From: JANNBN01 sp031430595
Lineage (GTDB): Bacteria; Actinomycetota; Acidimicrobiia; Acidimicrobiales; JANYDT01
NCBI GenBank assembly: GCA_031430595.1
Contig: JANPBU010000019.1
Span: 13,940-77,939, forward strand
Direction of reading: 5' to 3'
Length of the DNA stretch: 64,000 nucleotides
The notes below the pieces were generated by a model. It saw only the letters and a list, made by a program, of their open reading frames with translations. It did not search any database and had not been told where the DNA came from. Below, piece by piece: positions 15,938-23,869 of the stretch; positions within the stretch are counted from its first letter, which is position 1, and the number at the start of each line of letters is the position of its first letter. A program made the translations under genes and the position numbers.

Positions 15938-17461
15938 ATGTCGATGAGCTATGTAGCCGATTCCGGTGGGTCCGACACTGGTGAATTGGCCACCACAACA
16001 ACAGCACCGAAGGGCCTTGGCGCTGCTGCGAGCAAAAGATGGCGGTCGTTGTGGCGGTTACATTTCTATTCCGGCATGTTTGCAATGCCCTTCATTCTGT
16101 TTATGGCATTTACCGGTTTGATAATTTTGTACACCCAGCCATTGCACTCGTTGCTCAGTGGCGACCGGTACAACGTCGCTCAGGGTGCCAGCACCGTTCC
16201 GTATGAAGTTCAGGCGCAGGCGGCACAGGCGCGCTTCCCGGAAGCAACTCTCACCGGCGTAGTGACCCCAAGAAACGCAACTACTGCATCAGTATTTAGC
16301 CTCGATGACGGAAGCGGTTCCGGTCAACAGGTCTTCGTAAACCCCTATAGCGGCAAGGTGCTCGGCACGGAAAAGCCGGGAAGCGGTATCGTCGGGCTGG
16401 CCAACAGGCTGCATGGTTTCATGAACGTCAGCAGTGTCAAAGTTTCGCTACCGACGGTTTCTGCTTTCTGGGATCATGAAAAAATTATGCGGAACTATGT
16501 TGTTGGAGACATCGTTCTCGAGGTCCTCGGTGTTTGGACACTTGTATTGGTCATGTCTGGGCTGTACCTCTGGTGGCAACGGCGTTCGAGAACGGCGACG
16601 ACCAAAACGAAGGCGAGCGGACGGGCCAAGCTACGCAATGCCCACAGTCTCTCTGGTGTGCTTCTTTTCGGTGCGATGTTTGTCACGATCATCTCGGGGC
16701 TTGGTTGGAGCAGGTACTGGGGGCCGAACTTCAGTGCGCTGGCAAACAAGGTCACGCCAAATTTATGGACCGACGCACCACCAAGCGCACTCGGCACTCG
16801 AGGTGATCTTGATGTTCTCGGAAATCAAATCCCGTGGAATACCGGTGAGCGTCCCATTCCAGCCAGCTACGCAACCCCTGGCGACGGAGTGCTGCCTGCA
16901 CCAGTCAGCCTAAATTTCGTCGCAACGCAAGCCGCGAATTTGGGAATGAAGCCAGGCTTCACAATCAACTTCCCGAAAAACGTGACCGATGAAAAGACTT
17001 CGGTAACAACGTATGGAAGCTTCACACTTTCCAACTCTTGGCCACGAAAAACCAACGAGGCCCGTGATCTTCATCTTGATCAGTTTTCGGGACGCACACT
17101 GGCTGAACAAAATAGCTATGGGTATGGTGCGGTCTCGTATGGTCTAGATGTACTCGTAAGTAATCATATGGGTACTCAAATCGGTGTGTTCAGTCGCATC
17201 ATGATGACCATGCTCTGCGTGTTGTCGATCTGGTAGGTCGGCAGTGCATTTGCGATGTTTGCCAAACGGCGGCGGGTCGGAACAACAGGCTTGCCTCGTC
17301 GGCCGATTGACGTAAAACTTTCGAAGCGAATTTCGATTACTGCAATGGTCATGGCAGTTGCCTTCCCTCTCTGGGGACTATGTGCGGCGCTTGTTCTTGG
17401 GGTCGACCGTTTCGTTATTCGCCGTAACGAACGCCTGCGAGCGGCTTTCGGGCAGCGTTAA
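15938..17461 (+). pseudogene. PepSY-domain membrane protein interrupted by an in-frame TAG
   Basis: The frame from ATG 15938 encodes a PepSY_TM protein: a first membrane segment with LHFYSGMFAMPF, an external PepSY region, and later membrane segments. A TAG at 17234-17236 stops it directly after MLCVLSIW. The same frame then continues without shift through VGSAFAMFAKRRR, GLPRRPIDVKLS and a final membrane segment to a TAA at 17461; these are the expected last ~75 residues of the family. A single base change would restore a 507-residue protein. Either a recent nonsense mutation or a sequence error is likely. Such proteins are linked to metal or redox handling in membranes, function not settled. 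Confidence 0.82.
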
Positions 17462-17486
17462 GGTGACCTCCCGTTACCGGTCTGAC

Positions 17487-17627
17487 ATGAAACATTCAAT
17501 GGTCTGTTTCGTTGCTGTTCTGGTTGTCGTGCTTTCCTTTGCCGGTTGTGGCCGATCAACGGGTCAGCCGAAGGGCTCAAATTCTGGACACCTCGGGCAC
17601 CTCGACAACGAGGGCCCCAAGCGTTGA
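17487..17627 (+). CDS. Short putative lipoprotein, possibly truncated
   Basis: 46 codons starting at ATG 17487, 25 bases after the PepSY stop. The product has a basic start (MKH), a hydrophobic core and a lipobox LSFAGC at about residue 19, then a short Gly/Ser/His-rich tail. It is too short to hold a domain. It may be the remnant of a longer lipoprotein partnered with the decayed PepSY gene. I do not recognise a family. Confidence 0.4.
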   Translation: MKHSMVCFVAVLVVVLSFAGCGRSTGQPKGSNSGHLGHLDNEGPKR

Positions 17628-17680
17628 AGAGCCCCATGGCCAAGGCGACTCCCAAGCACTTTTGGCCCCCTATTGATTCA

Positions 17681-17837
17681 TTCCGTAATGATCGGTATCG
17701 AGGAGATTCTGTACCGATCGCCATCCTCTTGTTTCGTTCCGTAATGATCGGACGGCGGCGTCTCCTCGACCGATCATTACGGTACGAACGGATAGGTGGG
17801 TTGTCCTTGGTCCTGGTCGATCATTACGGTACGAACG
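17681..17837. repeat. Hairpin repeat cluster in convergent intergenic space
   Basis: A core GTAATGATCGG occurs four times: two direct copies at 17681-17695 and 17737-17751, and two inverted copies at 17770-17790 and 17818-17837, the inverted ones followed by GTACGAACG. Arm 17683-17706 is complementary to 17761-17782 over 22 bases with only a two-base bulge. The region lies between the converging PepSY/lipoprotein and dioxygenase genes. There is no T-run, so it resembles a REP or MITE-like intergenic element more than a terminator. Confidence 0.8.
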
Positions 17838-17892
17838 AATAGGTGCCCAAAGCAAGCGATCGACTGCGACGCCTATCTAGGCAAATCTGTCG

Positions 17893-18720
17893 CTAGCGCA
17901 ACGGGTCGAAGTACGGCTTGTCGCCGGCAACCGTTACCCGCTCCATGATCCGAACAGCCGGAAAATAGTCGGAGGCCGCGTAATGCTGACAGGCCCGGTT
18001 GTCCCAGAAAGCAATCGAGTTCGGCCGCCAAACAAACCGGCACTGATACTCCGGCTGAGCTGCCTGCGCATAGAGGTGGTCGAGAAGCCATGCGCTTTCC
18101 TGCGGGTTTAGACCCAAAATGTGGCTCGTGAAAGCTGAGTTGACGTACAGAATCCGACGCCCGGTTTCGGGGTGTGTCCGGACAACAGGATGCTCTTGTG
18201 GCGGGAATTTTTCGTGGAGTTCCTCGGTGGGCTTGTTCAGCCTTTTGGCAAATACGCGGGCGATGTCGTGTACTGCAGTCAGCGTACTTACGAATTCCTT
18301 TAGCTTGGGTGAGAGCGCTTCGTAGGCGGCTTCCATATTTGCATACAATGTGTCACCACCAGAGGAGGGTAGTTCGATAGACCGTAACAACGAACCCAGC
18401 GAAGGCTCGGTGCGCCAAGTGACATCTGAGTGCCAAACGTTTTCGGTTCCTCGTGAGTCGGGCCCATGGGAAATGCGCAACACCTGGGGGTCGGCCTGGT
18501 CTTTCGGGGTGGCCGGATGAATCTCAAGATTTCCAAAGCGGGCTGCGAATGCAATGTGTTGCTCTCGACTGATGTCCTGATCGCGAAAGAAGATGACTTT
18601 ACGGCGCAGCAAGCAATCCCGCAGTTCAGCAATGACAGAATTGCTCAGATTCTCACGGAGGTCGACTCCGTGTATCTCTGCCCCAATCATCGGTGAAAAT
18701 GGCTTTTCGATGAGACCCAT
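17893..18720 (-). CDS. TauD/TfdA-family Fe(II)/2-oxoglutarate dioxygenase
   Basis: With ATG 18720 the protein has 275 residues, normal for TauD/TfdA. The iron-binding HxD is in WHSDVTWR near residue 100 and the distal His is in the NRACQHYA segment near residue 252. The 2-oxoglutarate-binding Arg is expected in the following RIMERV stretch. The N-terminal motif IGAEIHGVDL is typical. Such enzymes hydroxylate taurine, alkyl sulfates, aryloxy acids or similar compounds; the substrate is unknown. The frame is open upstream to 18972 but that part is antisense to the P450. It is divergent from the P450 gene with 57 bases between starts, suggesting a shared oxidative catabolic role. Confidence 0.88.
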   Translation of the reverse strand: MGLIEKPFSPMIGAEIHGVDLRENLSNSVIAELRDCLLRRKVIFFRDQDISREQHIAFAARFGNLEIHPATPKDQADPQVLRISHGPDSRGTENVWHSDVTWRTEPSLGSLLRSIELPSSGGDTLYANMEAAYEALSPKLKEFVSTLTAVHDIARVFAKRLNKPTEELHEKFPPQEHPVVRTHPETGRRILYVNSAFTSHILGLNPQESAWLLDHLYAQAAQPEYQCRFVWRPNSIAFWDNRACQHYAASDYFPAVRIMERVTVAGDKPYFDPLR

Positions 18721-18765
18721 GTGCAGATCTTGCCTGCTGAAACACAAGTTATCCACTGAGTCGGG

Positions 18766-18771
18766 TAGTTT
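18766..18771 (+). promoter_or_regulatory. -10 box TAGTTT, leaderless start of P450 gene
   Basis: TAGTTT, six bases (gcgcca), then ATG at 18778. Same spacing as the other leaderless candidates here. Confidence 0.55.
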
Positions 18772-18777
18772 GCGCCA

Positions 18778-20022
18778 ATGATCTTGAATGTTGGGCAACC
18801 GGGCGAGTTCGACATCTTTAGCAACAACGTGCGGTGGGGTGATCAGAACGATTGGAATAACAGCGCGCTTGCGTTGCACGAAAAGGGTGGGCTGCATCGA
18901 ATCGAACGCGAAGGTTTTGATCCGTTTTGGGCCGTCATCGACCACGGGGCAGTGCTCGAAATCGAACGCCACCCTGAACTATTTACCAACGGACCAGAAC
19001 CGGTACTCGCCAATCGAGAAGCAATCTCAGCAAGACAATTAGAAATCAAGACGCTCATCCATATGGATGCGTCACAGCATCATGCCTACCGACGTCTCAC
19101 TACCGATTGGTTTAAGCCGGCGAGTATTCGGCGTCTCAACGATCGACTTGACGAACTCAGTCGCGAAGCAATGGTCAAGCTCGAACAACTGGGCGGTTCT
19201 TGTGATTTTGCCAAAGACATTTCGGGGCCCTATCCGTTGCAGGTCATTTTGAGAATATTGGGGCTACCCGAAGCAGACTTCCCCCGCATGCTGATGCTCA
19301 CCCAGCAGCTCTTTGGACAAGAAGATCCTGACTTGCAACGAGGCGAAGTAAGCCCCGAAATGCAGGCACAAATTCTCATGGACTTTTACAACTACTTCGT
19401 TGGAATCACCTCCGAACGTCGAGCGAACCCAACCGATGACCTGGCCAGTTTGATCGCTAACGGCCAAATCAATGATCAACCAATGCCCGACCTAGAAACT
19501 ATGGGCTACTACGTTATTGTCGCTACAGCCGGGCATGACACAACCTCAAGTGCCATGGCTGGGGGCATGCAAGCGCTTGCCGAAAACCCCGAGCAGTTGG
19601 AAAAATTGCAAGCCCACCCGGAACTGATGGCTAACGCGGTTGAAGAAATGATTCGCTGGACGGGACCAGTGCGCCACTTCATGCGAACGGCTCAGGCTGA
19701 CACCGAAGTACTCGGCCAAACTGTCGCCAAGGGTGACTGGCTGTACCTCTCGTACAAGGCAGCGAACATAGACCCTAACGTTTTCCCTGATCCGCTTCGC
19801 TTCGACATCGAACGATCCAACGCAGACAGGCAAATTTCGTTTGGCTACGGCGTTCACTTTTGCCTTGGGGCCCAGTTGGCCCGCAATGAGTTGCGGTCAC
19901 TCTTTTCGCACCTCGTTCCACGCCTGGCATCGCTTGAACTTGCTGGTGATCCAACCATGATGAAAACCACGTTTGTTGGGGGCCACAAGACCCTTCCAAT
20001 TCGCTACACGCTGAAAGGTTGA
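18778..20022 (+). CDS. Cytochrome P450 monooxygenase
   Basis: A soluble bacterial P450 of 414 residues. The I-helix oxygen-activation motif AGHDTTS lies near residue 250, the K-helix ExxR is in VEEMIRWTG near 290, and the haem-binding loop FGYGVHFCLGAQLAR, with the axial Cys, is near 355-369. Sequence style (e.g. HMDASQHHAYRRL) resembles CYP families that hydroxylate steroid side chains or fatty acids, but I cannot fix the substrate. No ferredoxin or reductase is adjacent. It is followed six bases later by a DUF1003 gene and is divergent from a TauD-like dioxygenase. Confidence 0.92.
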   Translation: MILNVGQPGEFDIFSNNVRWGDQNDWNNSALALHEKGGLHRIEREGFDPFWAVIDHGAVLEIERHPELFTNGPEPVLANREAISARQLEIKTLIHMDASQHHAYRRLTTDWFKPASIRRLNDRLDELSREAMVKLEQLGGSCDFAKDISGPYPLQVILRILGLPEADFPRMLMLTQQLFGQEDPDLQRGEVSPEMQAQILMDFYNYFVGITSERRANPTDDLASLIANGQINDQPMPDLETMGYYVIVATAGHDTTSSAMAGGMQALAENPEQLEKLQAHPELMANAVEEMIRWTGPVRHFMRTAQADTEVLGQTVAKGDWLYLSYKAANIDPNVFPDPLRFDIERSNADRQISFGYGVHFCLGAQLARNELRSLFSHLVPRLASLELAGDPTMMKTTFVGGHKTLPIRYTLKG

Positions 20023-20028
20023 CTCCAT

Positions 20029-20487
20029 ATGTCCGAACAGGCGGCCCCAGTGCCCCGTCATCCGGTTGTTGTAGCTCATGAAGCCCGGCGCGTAGCCAGT
20101 ATTCAACTTCGCATTGCCGATACGGTCACGAAGTTCGCCGGGTCACTTCCGTTCGTATACCTCCATGCTGTTGCGTTCGCAGCCTGGATGGTGTTGGCTG
20201 AAAGCGATCCGTGGCCAAAACTGACTTTGGTGGTTTCACTCGAAGCAATCTTTCTCTCTACCTTCGTCATGATTGGTCAAAACCGGCAGGCGGCGTTTCA
20301 ACAGGCAAAAGCTGACCACGATTTTTTGGAACAAGAGCAGGAACTGAAACTCAACACCGAGCTCACTCGGTCAATCCACGCTCTGGCGACCGAGATTCAC
20401 GGTCGGGTGCTATCTGATAGTGGCGAGACCTGTCTTGTAAGCCCACTTAACACGTCAAAGCCCACGTCTGCCCACGACGAAACGTGA
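20029..20487 (+). CDS. DUF1003 membrane protein
   Basis: A 152-residue protein with the DUF1003 core: IADTVTKFAGSLPFVYLH, a first membrane helix, the PWPKLTLVVSLEAIF segment and a second helix ending in MIGQNRQ. A hydrophilic coiled tail (DHDFLEQEQELKLN) follows. The function of DUF1003 is unknown. It lies six bases after the P450 stop and is probably co-transcribed. Its last 91 bases overlap the convergent HAD gene on the other strand. Confidence 0.85.
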   Translation: MSEQAAPVPRHPVVVAHEARRVASIQLRIADTVTKFAGSLPFVYLHAVAFAAWMVLAESDPWPKLTLVVSLEAIFLSTFVMIGQNRQAAFQQAKADHDFLEQEQELKLNTELTRSIHALATEIHGRVLSDSGETCLVSPLNTSKPTSAHDET

Positions 20488-21095
20488 AGGTGTGAATGGT
20501 CAAAGTTCATCGACGCTGTCATGGGGTTGGGGCAGGTGACGGTGGTGAGGCCAGCAGCAACAGCAGCAGTACTTCCGTTAAAAGAGTCTTCGAGCGCCAC
20601 CACGGAAACGGCCTCGCTGCGCTTAATACCGTGAAGCCCTAACGCATGCCAGTACAAATCTGGATGAGGCTTCGCCTTCGTGGTGTCTTCTCTCGTGACG
20701 ATCGTCGAGAAGTACTCAGCTAGCCCAAGGCGATCAAGGTTCGGCGCAACCCACCCTCGACTTGATGAAGAAACAACAGCACACGGAACGTCGCTTTCTT
20801 GGGCTGCTTTGAGCAACTCAATGATTCCATCGCGAACGTGTAGCTCGGTGACAGCCTCAAGGTTGCGGCGACGTTGTTCCAAGTAGACCGCCTTACGGTC
20901 GACGGTTCGTTTGGCGCCTTCTTCAATCCAGTCAATCCAAAAGTCGGGCGATGGTTGGGCGGTTCCGATGACGGCGGTCCAACGCGCCGTGTCTAGTTCG
21001 ATCCCAAACTCTTGAAATATTGACGAAATTGACTCGAACTCAGCGACCTCCGTATCAAGGATGGTTCCATCAAAATCAAAAAACAATGCGCGCAT
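20397..21095 (-). CDS. HAD-superfamily hydrolase (phosphatase-like)
   Basis: A 232-residue HAD-IA hydrolase. Motif I is MRALFFDFDGTILDTE with the nucleophile Asp (DFDGT). Motif II is the VVSSSSRGW segment, motif III the Lys in KAKPHPDLYWHAL, and motif IV VALEDSFNGSTAA. The pattern matches beta-phosphoglucomutase or sugar-phosphatase relatives; the substrate is not determined. The last ~30 codons overlap the end of the convergent DUF1003 gene by 91 bases, unusually long. Both reading frames look intact through the overlap, though the final C-terminal tail is not conserved-looking. Confidence 0.88.
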   Translation of the reverse strand: MRALFFDFDGTILDTEVAEFESISSIFQEFGIELDTARWTAVIGTAQPSPDFWIDWIEEGAKRTVDRKAVYLEQRRRNLEAVTELHVRDGIIELLKAAQESDVPCAVVSSSSRGWVAPNLDRLGLAEYFSTIVTREDTTKAKPHPDLYWHALGLHGIKRSEAVSVVALEDSFNGSTAAVAAGLTTVTCPNPMTASMNFDHSHLHVSSWADVGFDVLSGLTRQVSPLSDSTRP

Positions 21096-21119
21096 GCCAG
21101 TTAACCGTCGTTCAGAAGA

Positions 21120-22001
21120 CTACTGCTCGCGAAGAAATCGTTCGAGCTCAGCGGCAAGTTCATCGCCAGTGGGCAACGGTGATCCGTCACTTACCATCGT
21201 CATTCGTGGCGCCCCCTCAGAATCAACCTGAGACTCGAGTTGGCGAACCATCTCAATATGTTCAGGGTTATTCGCTACCAAGGAATCGATCTGTGCGCTT
21301 ACAGTACGAGCGTTACGATGAAGCTCGTCGGTATCGAGCACCAACCCGGTAACCCGAGCGACGCCGTCGAGGATGGCAGCCGACGCAGCCGGGTACAGCA
21401 TCTGCGATACGTAATGTGGAACCCGTGCCCAAATGCCAACCGCAGGCTTGTCGTTATCGGCGAAGGCCCGCTCAATCGCTGCCGAAACACCCGCCGGAAT
21501 TTCAAACGCTGCCTCAACGAAACCCACCCGTTCGGCCAGGTCGGTGGTGGTTGCAGTTGACCCCAGCGTAACGGGGCGGGTGTGCGGAGCTGGGGCCGGG
21601 AAAGCCCCAAGGTTCACGCACATACGAATATTGAGTTCATCGACGAGTTCCATAATGGCTTCGGTGAATCCACGCCAGCGAAAATCTGGTTCTGGTCCTG
21701 TGAGCACCAAAATGTCGGCACCGACAGCGTCTTTGCCATGTCGAATCTGAAGCCGTGGCCAACGAAGTTCTGTGTTGATTCCGTTGACTAACCGCATCGT
21801 CGGACGACGAGCCCGAAAATCAATGAGTTCGTCAGTGTCGAACGCAACGAGTCGATGGGTTCGAATTTGGCTCTTAAGCGAACCCATGGCGGCCTGGGCG
21901 CCGTAACCGGCGTCGATCCAGCCATCGAGCGAACAAATAAGCACAGGATCTTTCAAGTCAGAGGGTACGGGGTTTTCCCAACTGATCAACGACGACTTCA
22001 T
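21120..22001 (-). CDS. PAC2-family protein
   Basis: A 293-residue PAC2 protein, related to the proteasome-assembly chaperone domain. It has the family's early SLDGWIDAGYGAQAAM segment, the PDFRWRGFTEAI motif and the GIWARVPHYVSQMLYP block. These proteins are common in actinobacteria; the function is unproven, with a suggested link to ATP-dependent proteolysis. It lies 24 bases upstream of the HAD gene on the same strand, so the two may be co-transcribed. Confidence 0.87.
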   Translation of the reverse strand: MKSSLISWENPVPSDLKDPVLICSLDGWIDAGYGAQAAMGSLKSQIRTHRLVAFDTDELIDFRARRPTMRLVNGINTELRWPRLQIRHGKDAVGADILVLTGPEPDFRWRGFTEAIMELVDELNIRMCVNLGAFPAPAPHTRPVTLGSTATTTDLAERVGFVEAAFEIPAGVSAAIERAFADNDKPAVGIWARVPHYVSQMLYPAASAAILDGVARVTGLVLDTDELHRNARTVSAQIDSLVANNPEHIEMVRQLESQVDSEGAPRMTMVSDGSPLPTGDELAAELERFLREQ

Positions 22002-22078
22002 AGTGGCTATACGGTACCCGCCCCACTGACCCTATTTGTTGACCCAAATTGTTGAACTTGGTTTCCGTCGGTGTCGCC

Positions 22079-22084
22079 TAGTTT
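22079..22084 (+). promoter_or_regulatory. -10 box TAGTTT before thioredoxin-like gene
   Basis: TAGTTT, seven bases, then ATG at 22092. This favours ATG 22092 over the in-frame GTG at 22071, which would lie upstream of the box. Confidence 0.45.
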
Positions 22085-22091
22085 CTTGTCC

Positions 22092-22799
22092 ATGTTCTTT
22101 GACGTGACAGACGCCAGCTTCGATGTTGATGTGTTGGACCGATCCCTTGAGGTACCGGTCGTCGTAGATCTGTGGGCCGAGTGGTGTGGGCCATGCAAGA
22201 CCCTCGGACCCATCATTGAAAAAGTGATCGACGAAATGAACGGTCGGGTCTTGCTGGCCAAAGTCGATGTCGACACCAATCCCCGTATCGGCCAGGCGTT
22301 TCAGGTGCAATCGATCCCGGCCGTATTCGCCATCAAAGACCGCAAGGTCATCGATCAATTTGTGGGGGCACTGCCGGAAGCCAAGGTGCGGGCGTGGATC
22401 GCCAAATTCGCCCCAGCCCGCACAGAGGCCGATGAACTTGCCGACGCTGACGATGAAGAATCCCTTCGTCGTGCCTTGACCCTCACTTCTGATCATCCGG
22501 TAGCAGTGCTGAAACTGGCCGCCCTGCTCGTTGAAAAGGGCACGAACCATGAGGCCATGCAACTGCTGACGCGAATTCCAGAAAGTACGGAAACGCGTCG
22601 CCTTGCCTCGTTGGCCCGCCTTGGTGCCGATGCCCGCCAGGCCGAATCGTCCGGTGTTATTACTGAACTTTCGACCCTTCTCGGAAACGTTCGAACCGAC
22701 GAGACTGCGAAGCAGCGTTACCTCGACCTGTTGGCAGTCTTAGCCGACGACCCTCGAGTTCCTGATTTGCGCCGAAAACTTGCCAACGCACTGTTCTAG
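22092..22799 (+). CDS. Thioredoxin-domain protein with C-terminal TPR-like region (CnoX/YbbN type)
   Basis: A 235-residue protein from ATG 22092. The thioredoxin fold occupies about residues 1-105 with the redox motif WAEWCGPCKT near 30-40 and the cis-Pro in QSIPAVFAI. The C-terminal half is helical with repeated Leu/Ala patterns (ESLRRALTL, AVLKLAALLVEKG), as in CnoX/YbbN chaperedoxins and tetratricopeptide-bearing relatives. It may protect proteins from oxidative damage or act as a holdase; this is inferred from family. It stands alone, divergent from the PAC2 gene. Confidence 0.87.
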   Translation: MFFDVTDASFDVDVLDRSLEVPVVVDLWAEWCGPCKTLGPIIEKVIDEMNGRVLLAKVDVDTNPRIGQAFQVQSIPAVFAIKDRKVIDQFVGALPEAKVRAWIAKFAPARTEADELADADDEESLRRALTLTSDHPVAVLKLAALLVEKGTNHEAMQLLTRIPESTETRRLASLARLGADARQAESSGVITELSTLLGNVRTDETAKQRYLDLLAVLADDPRVPDLRRKLANALF

Positions 22800-22892
22800 T
22801 AGCTGCATTTCAAGTCATTTGTATATATCCCGCTACCTCAACTGGTAGGGTTCTCGGTACTTCCTCCTCATCTTGCACTGTTTGATATTGCT

Positions 22893-22904
22893 GATACGCG
22901 TATC
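22893..22904. promoter_or_regulatory. 12-bp perfect palindrome upstream of comEA
   Basis: GATACGCGTATC is a perfect palindrome 23 bases before the comEA ATG, in a 128-base gap. It could be an operator for the competence pair. No regulator is identified. Confidence 0.35.
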
Positions 22905-22927
22905 TGTTTTGACATTGAGGAGGCGAC

Positions 22928-23824
22928 ATGGTTGTCGCTCTATCACCCCCACGCCGGGCCGATCCTGGGTCGGTTAAGTCACCACGTGGGTCCGTTCCAC
23001 CACCCGAAGGTTCACACCAGTCGGCGGTTCTTAGCCGGTTAAAGCAGAACCGGAAACTTCTTGTTCGTGTTGCGGCGGGCGCCCTCGTCACCGTGGGCTT
23101 GATCGGCGCCATCGGGACACGAGTATTTGGTGGTTCATCCACCTCATCCGCGAACAAGTTGTCCGTAGTGAGTCAGCTTCCACGAGTCGCGGCAGGAAAG
23201 TCGACCACAGGTGAACCGGCGCCAGCCGCACCGAAGGAAGCCGCACCGACGCAAGGAGAACCGGTGCCAGCCGTAATAGCTCCGCCCGGAACAAAGGGTG
23301 TGGCGATCATCGAAGTGGTTGCCCCAACGACGGTCGCAAAGCCACTGGTCGTTCATGCTGCCGGTGCCGTGGCGGTTCCCGGTGTGTATGTCTTCGCCCC
23401 GGGGGCCCGGGTTGCCGACTTGGTGAGCGCTGCTGGTGGAACATCGCCCGATGCCGATACCGACCGGCTCAATCTCGCTGCCGTTCTCACCGACGGAAGT
23501 CGAGTGTTTGTTCCACGTCGCGGCCAACTTGTACCCCCGATCCTTGCGATTGATCTCGATATTGCGAGCTCAACTGACACAAGCTCCGGGGTGGGTGTTG
23601 CTGGAAAGGTGAGTACCGATGGTGTGCCGGTAGCGAAGGTAAACCTCAATACAGCGACGCTCGATCAACTCGATGCTTTGCCCGGTGTTGGGCCAGCGAC
23701 GGCCACCGCAATTATCGAACATCGTACAAAGATTGGACGGTTCCGCTCGGTCACTCAACTGATGGACATACCTGGGATAGGCGAAGCAAAATTTGCTGCG
23801 CTTCGACCGCGGGTGACGGTGTGA
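22928..23824 (+). CDS. comEA: ComEA-like DNA-binding competence protein
   Basis: A 298-residue ComEA homologue with a strong AGGAGG ribosome site before ATG 22928. Residues 1-45 are polar, then a membrane anchor spans about 46-65, then an Ala/Pro/Thr-rich linker. A SLBB domain (VVHAAGAVAVPGVY, ARVADLVSAAGG) lies around 145-200. Two helix-hairpin-helix motifs close the protein: LDALPGVGPATATAI and LMDIPGIGEAKFAAL. ComEA binds double-stranded DNA at the cell surface during transformation. comEC follows 45 bases downstream. Confidence 0.92.
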   Translation: MVVALSPPRRADPGSVKSPRGSVPPPEGSHQSAVLSRLKQNRKLLVRVAAGALVTVGLIGAIGTRVFGGSSTSSANKLSVVSQLPRVAAGKSTTGEPAPAAPKEAAPTQGEPVPAVIAPPGTKGVAIIEVVAPTTVAKPLVVHAAGAVAVPGVYVFAPGARVADLVSAAGGTSPDADTDRLNLAAVLTDGSRVFVPRRGQLVPPILAIDLDIASSTDTSSGVGVAGKVSTDGVPVAKVNLNTATLDQLDALPGVGPATATAIIEHRTKIGRFRSVTQLMDIPGIGEAKFAALRPRVTV

Positions 23825-23869
23825 ATCAGAACGTAGTTCCATTTCCCGACCGGCAGTCTGAGAGTTTCT

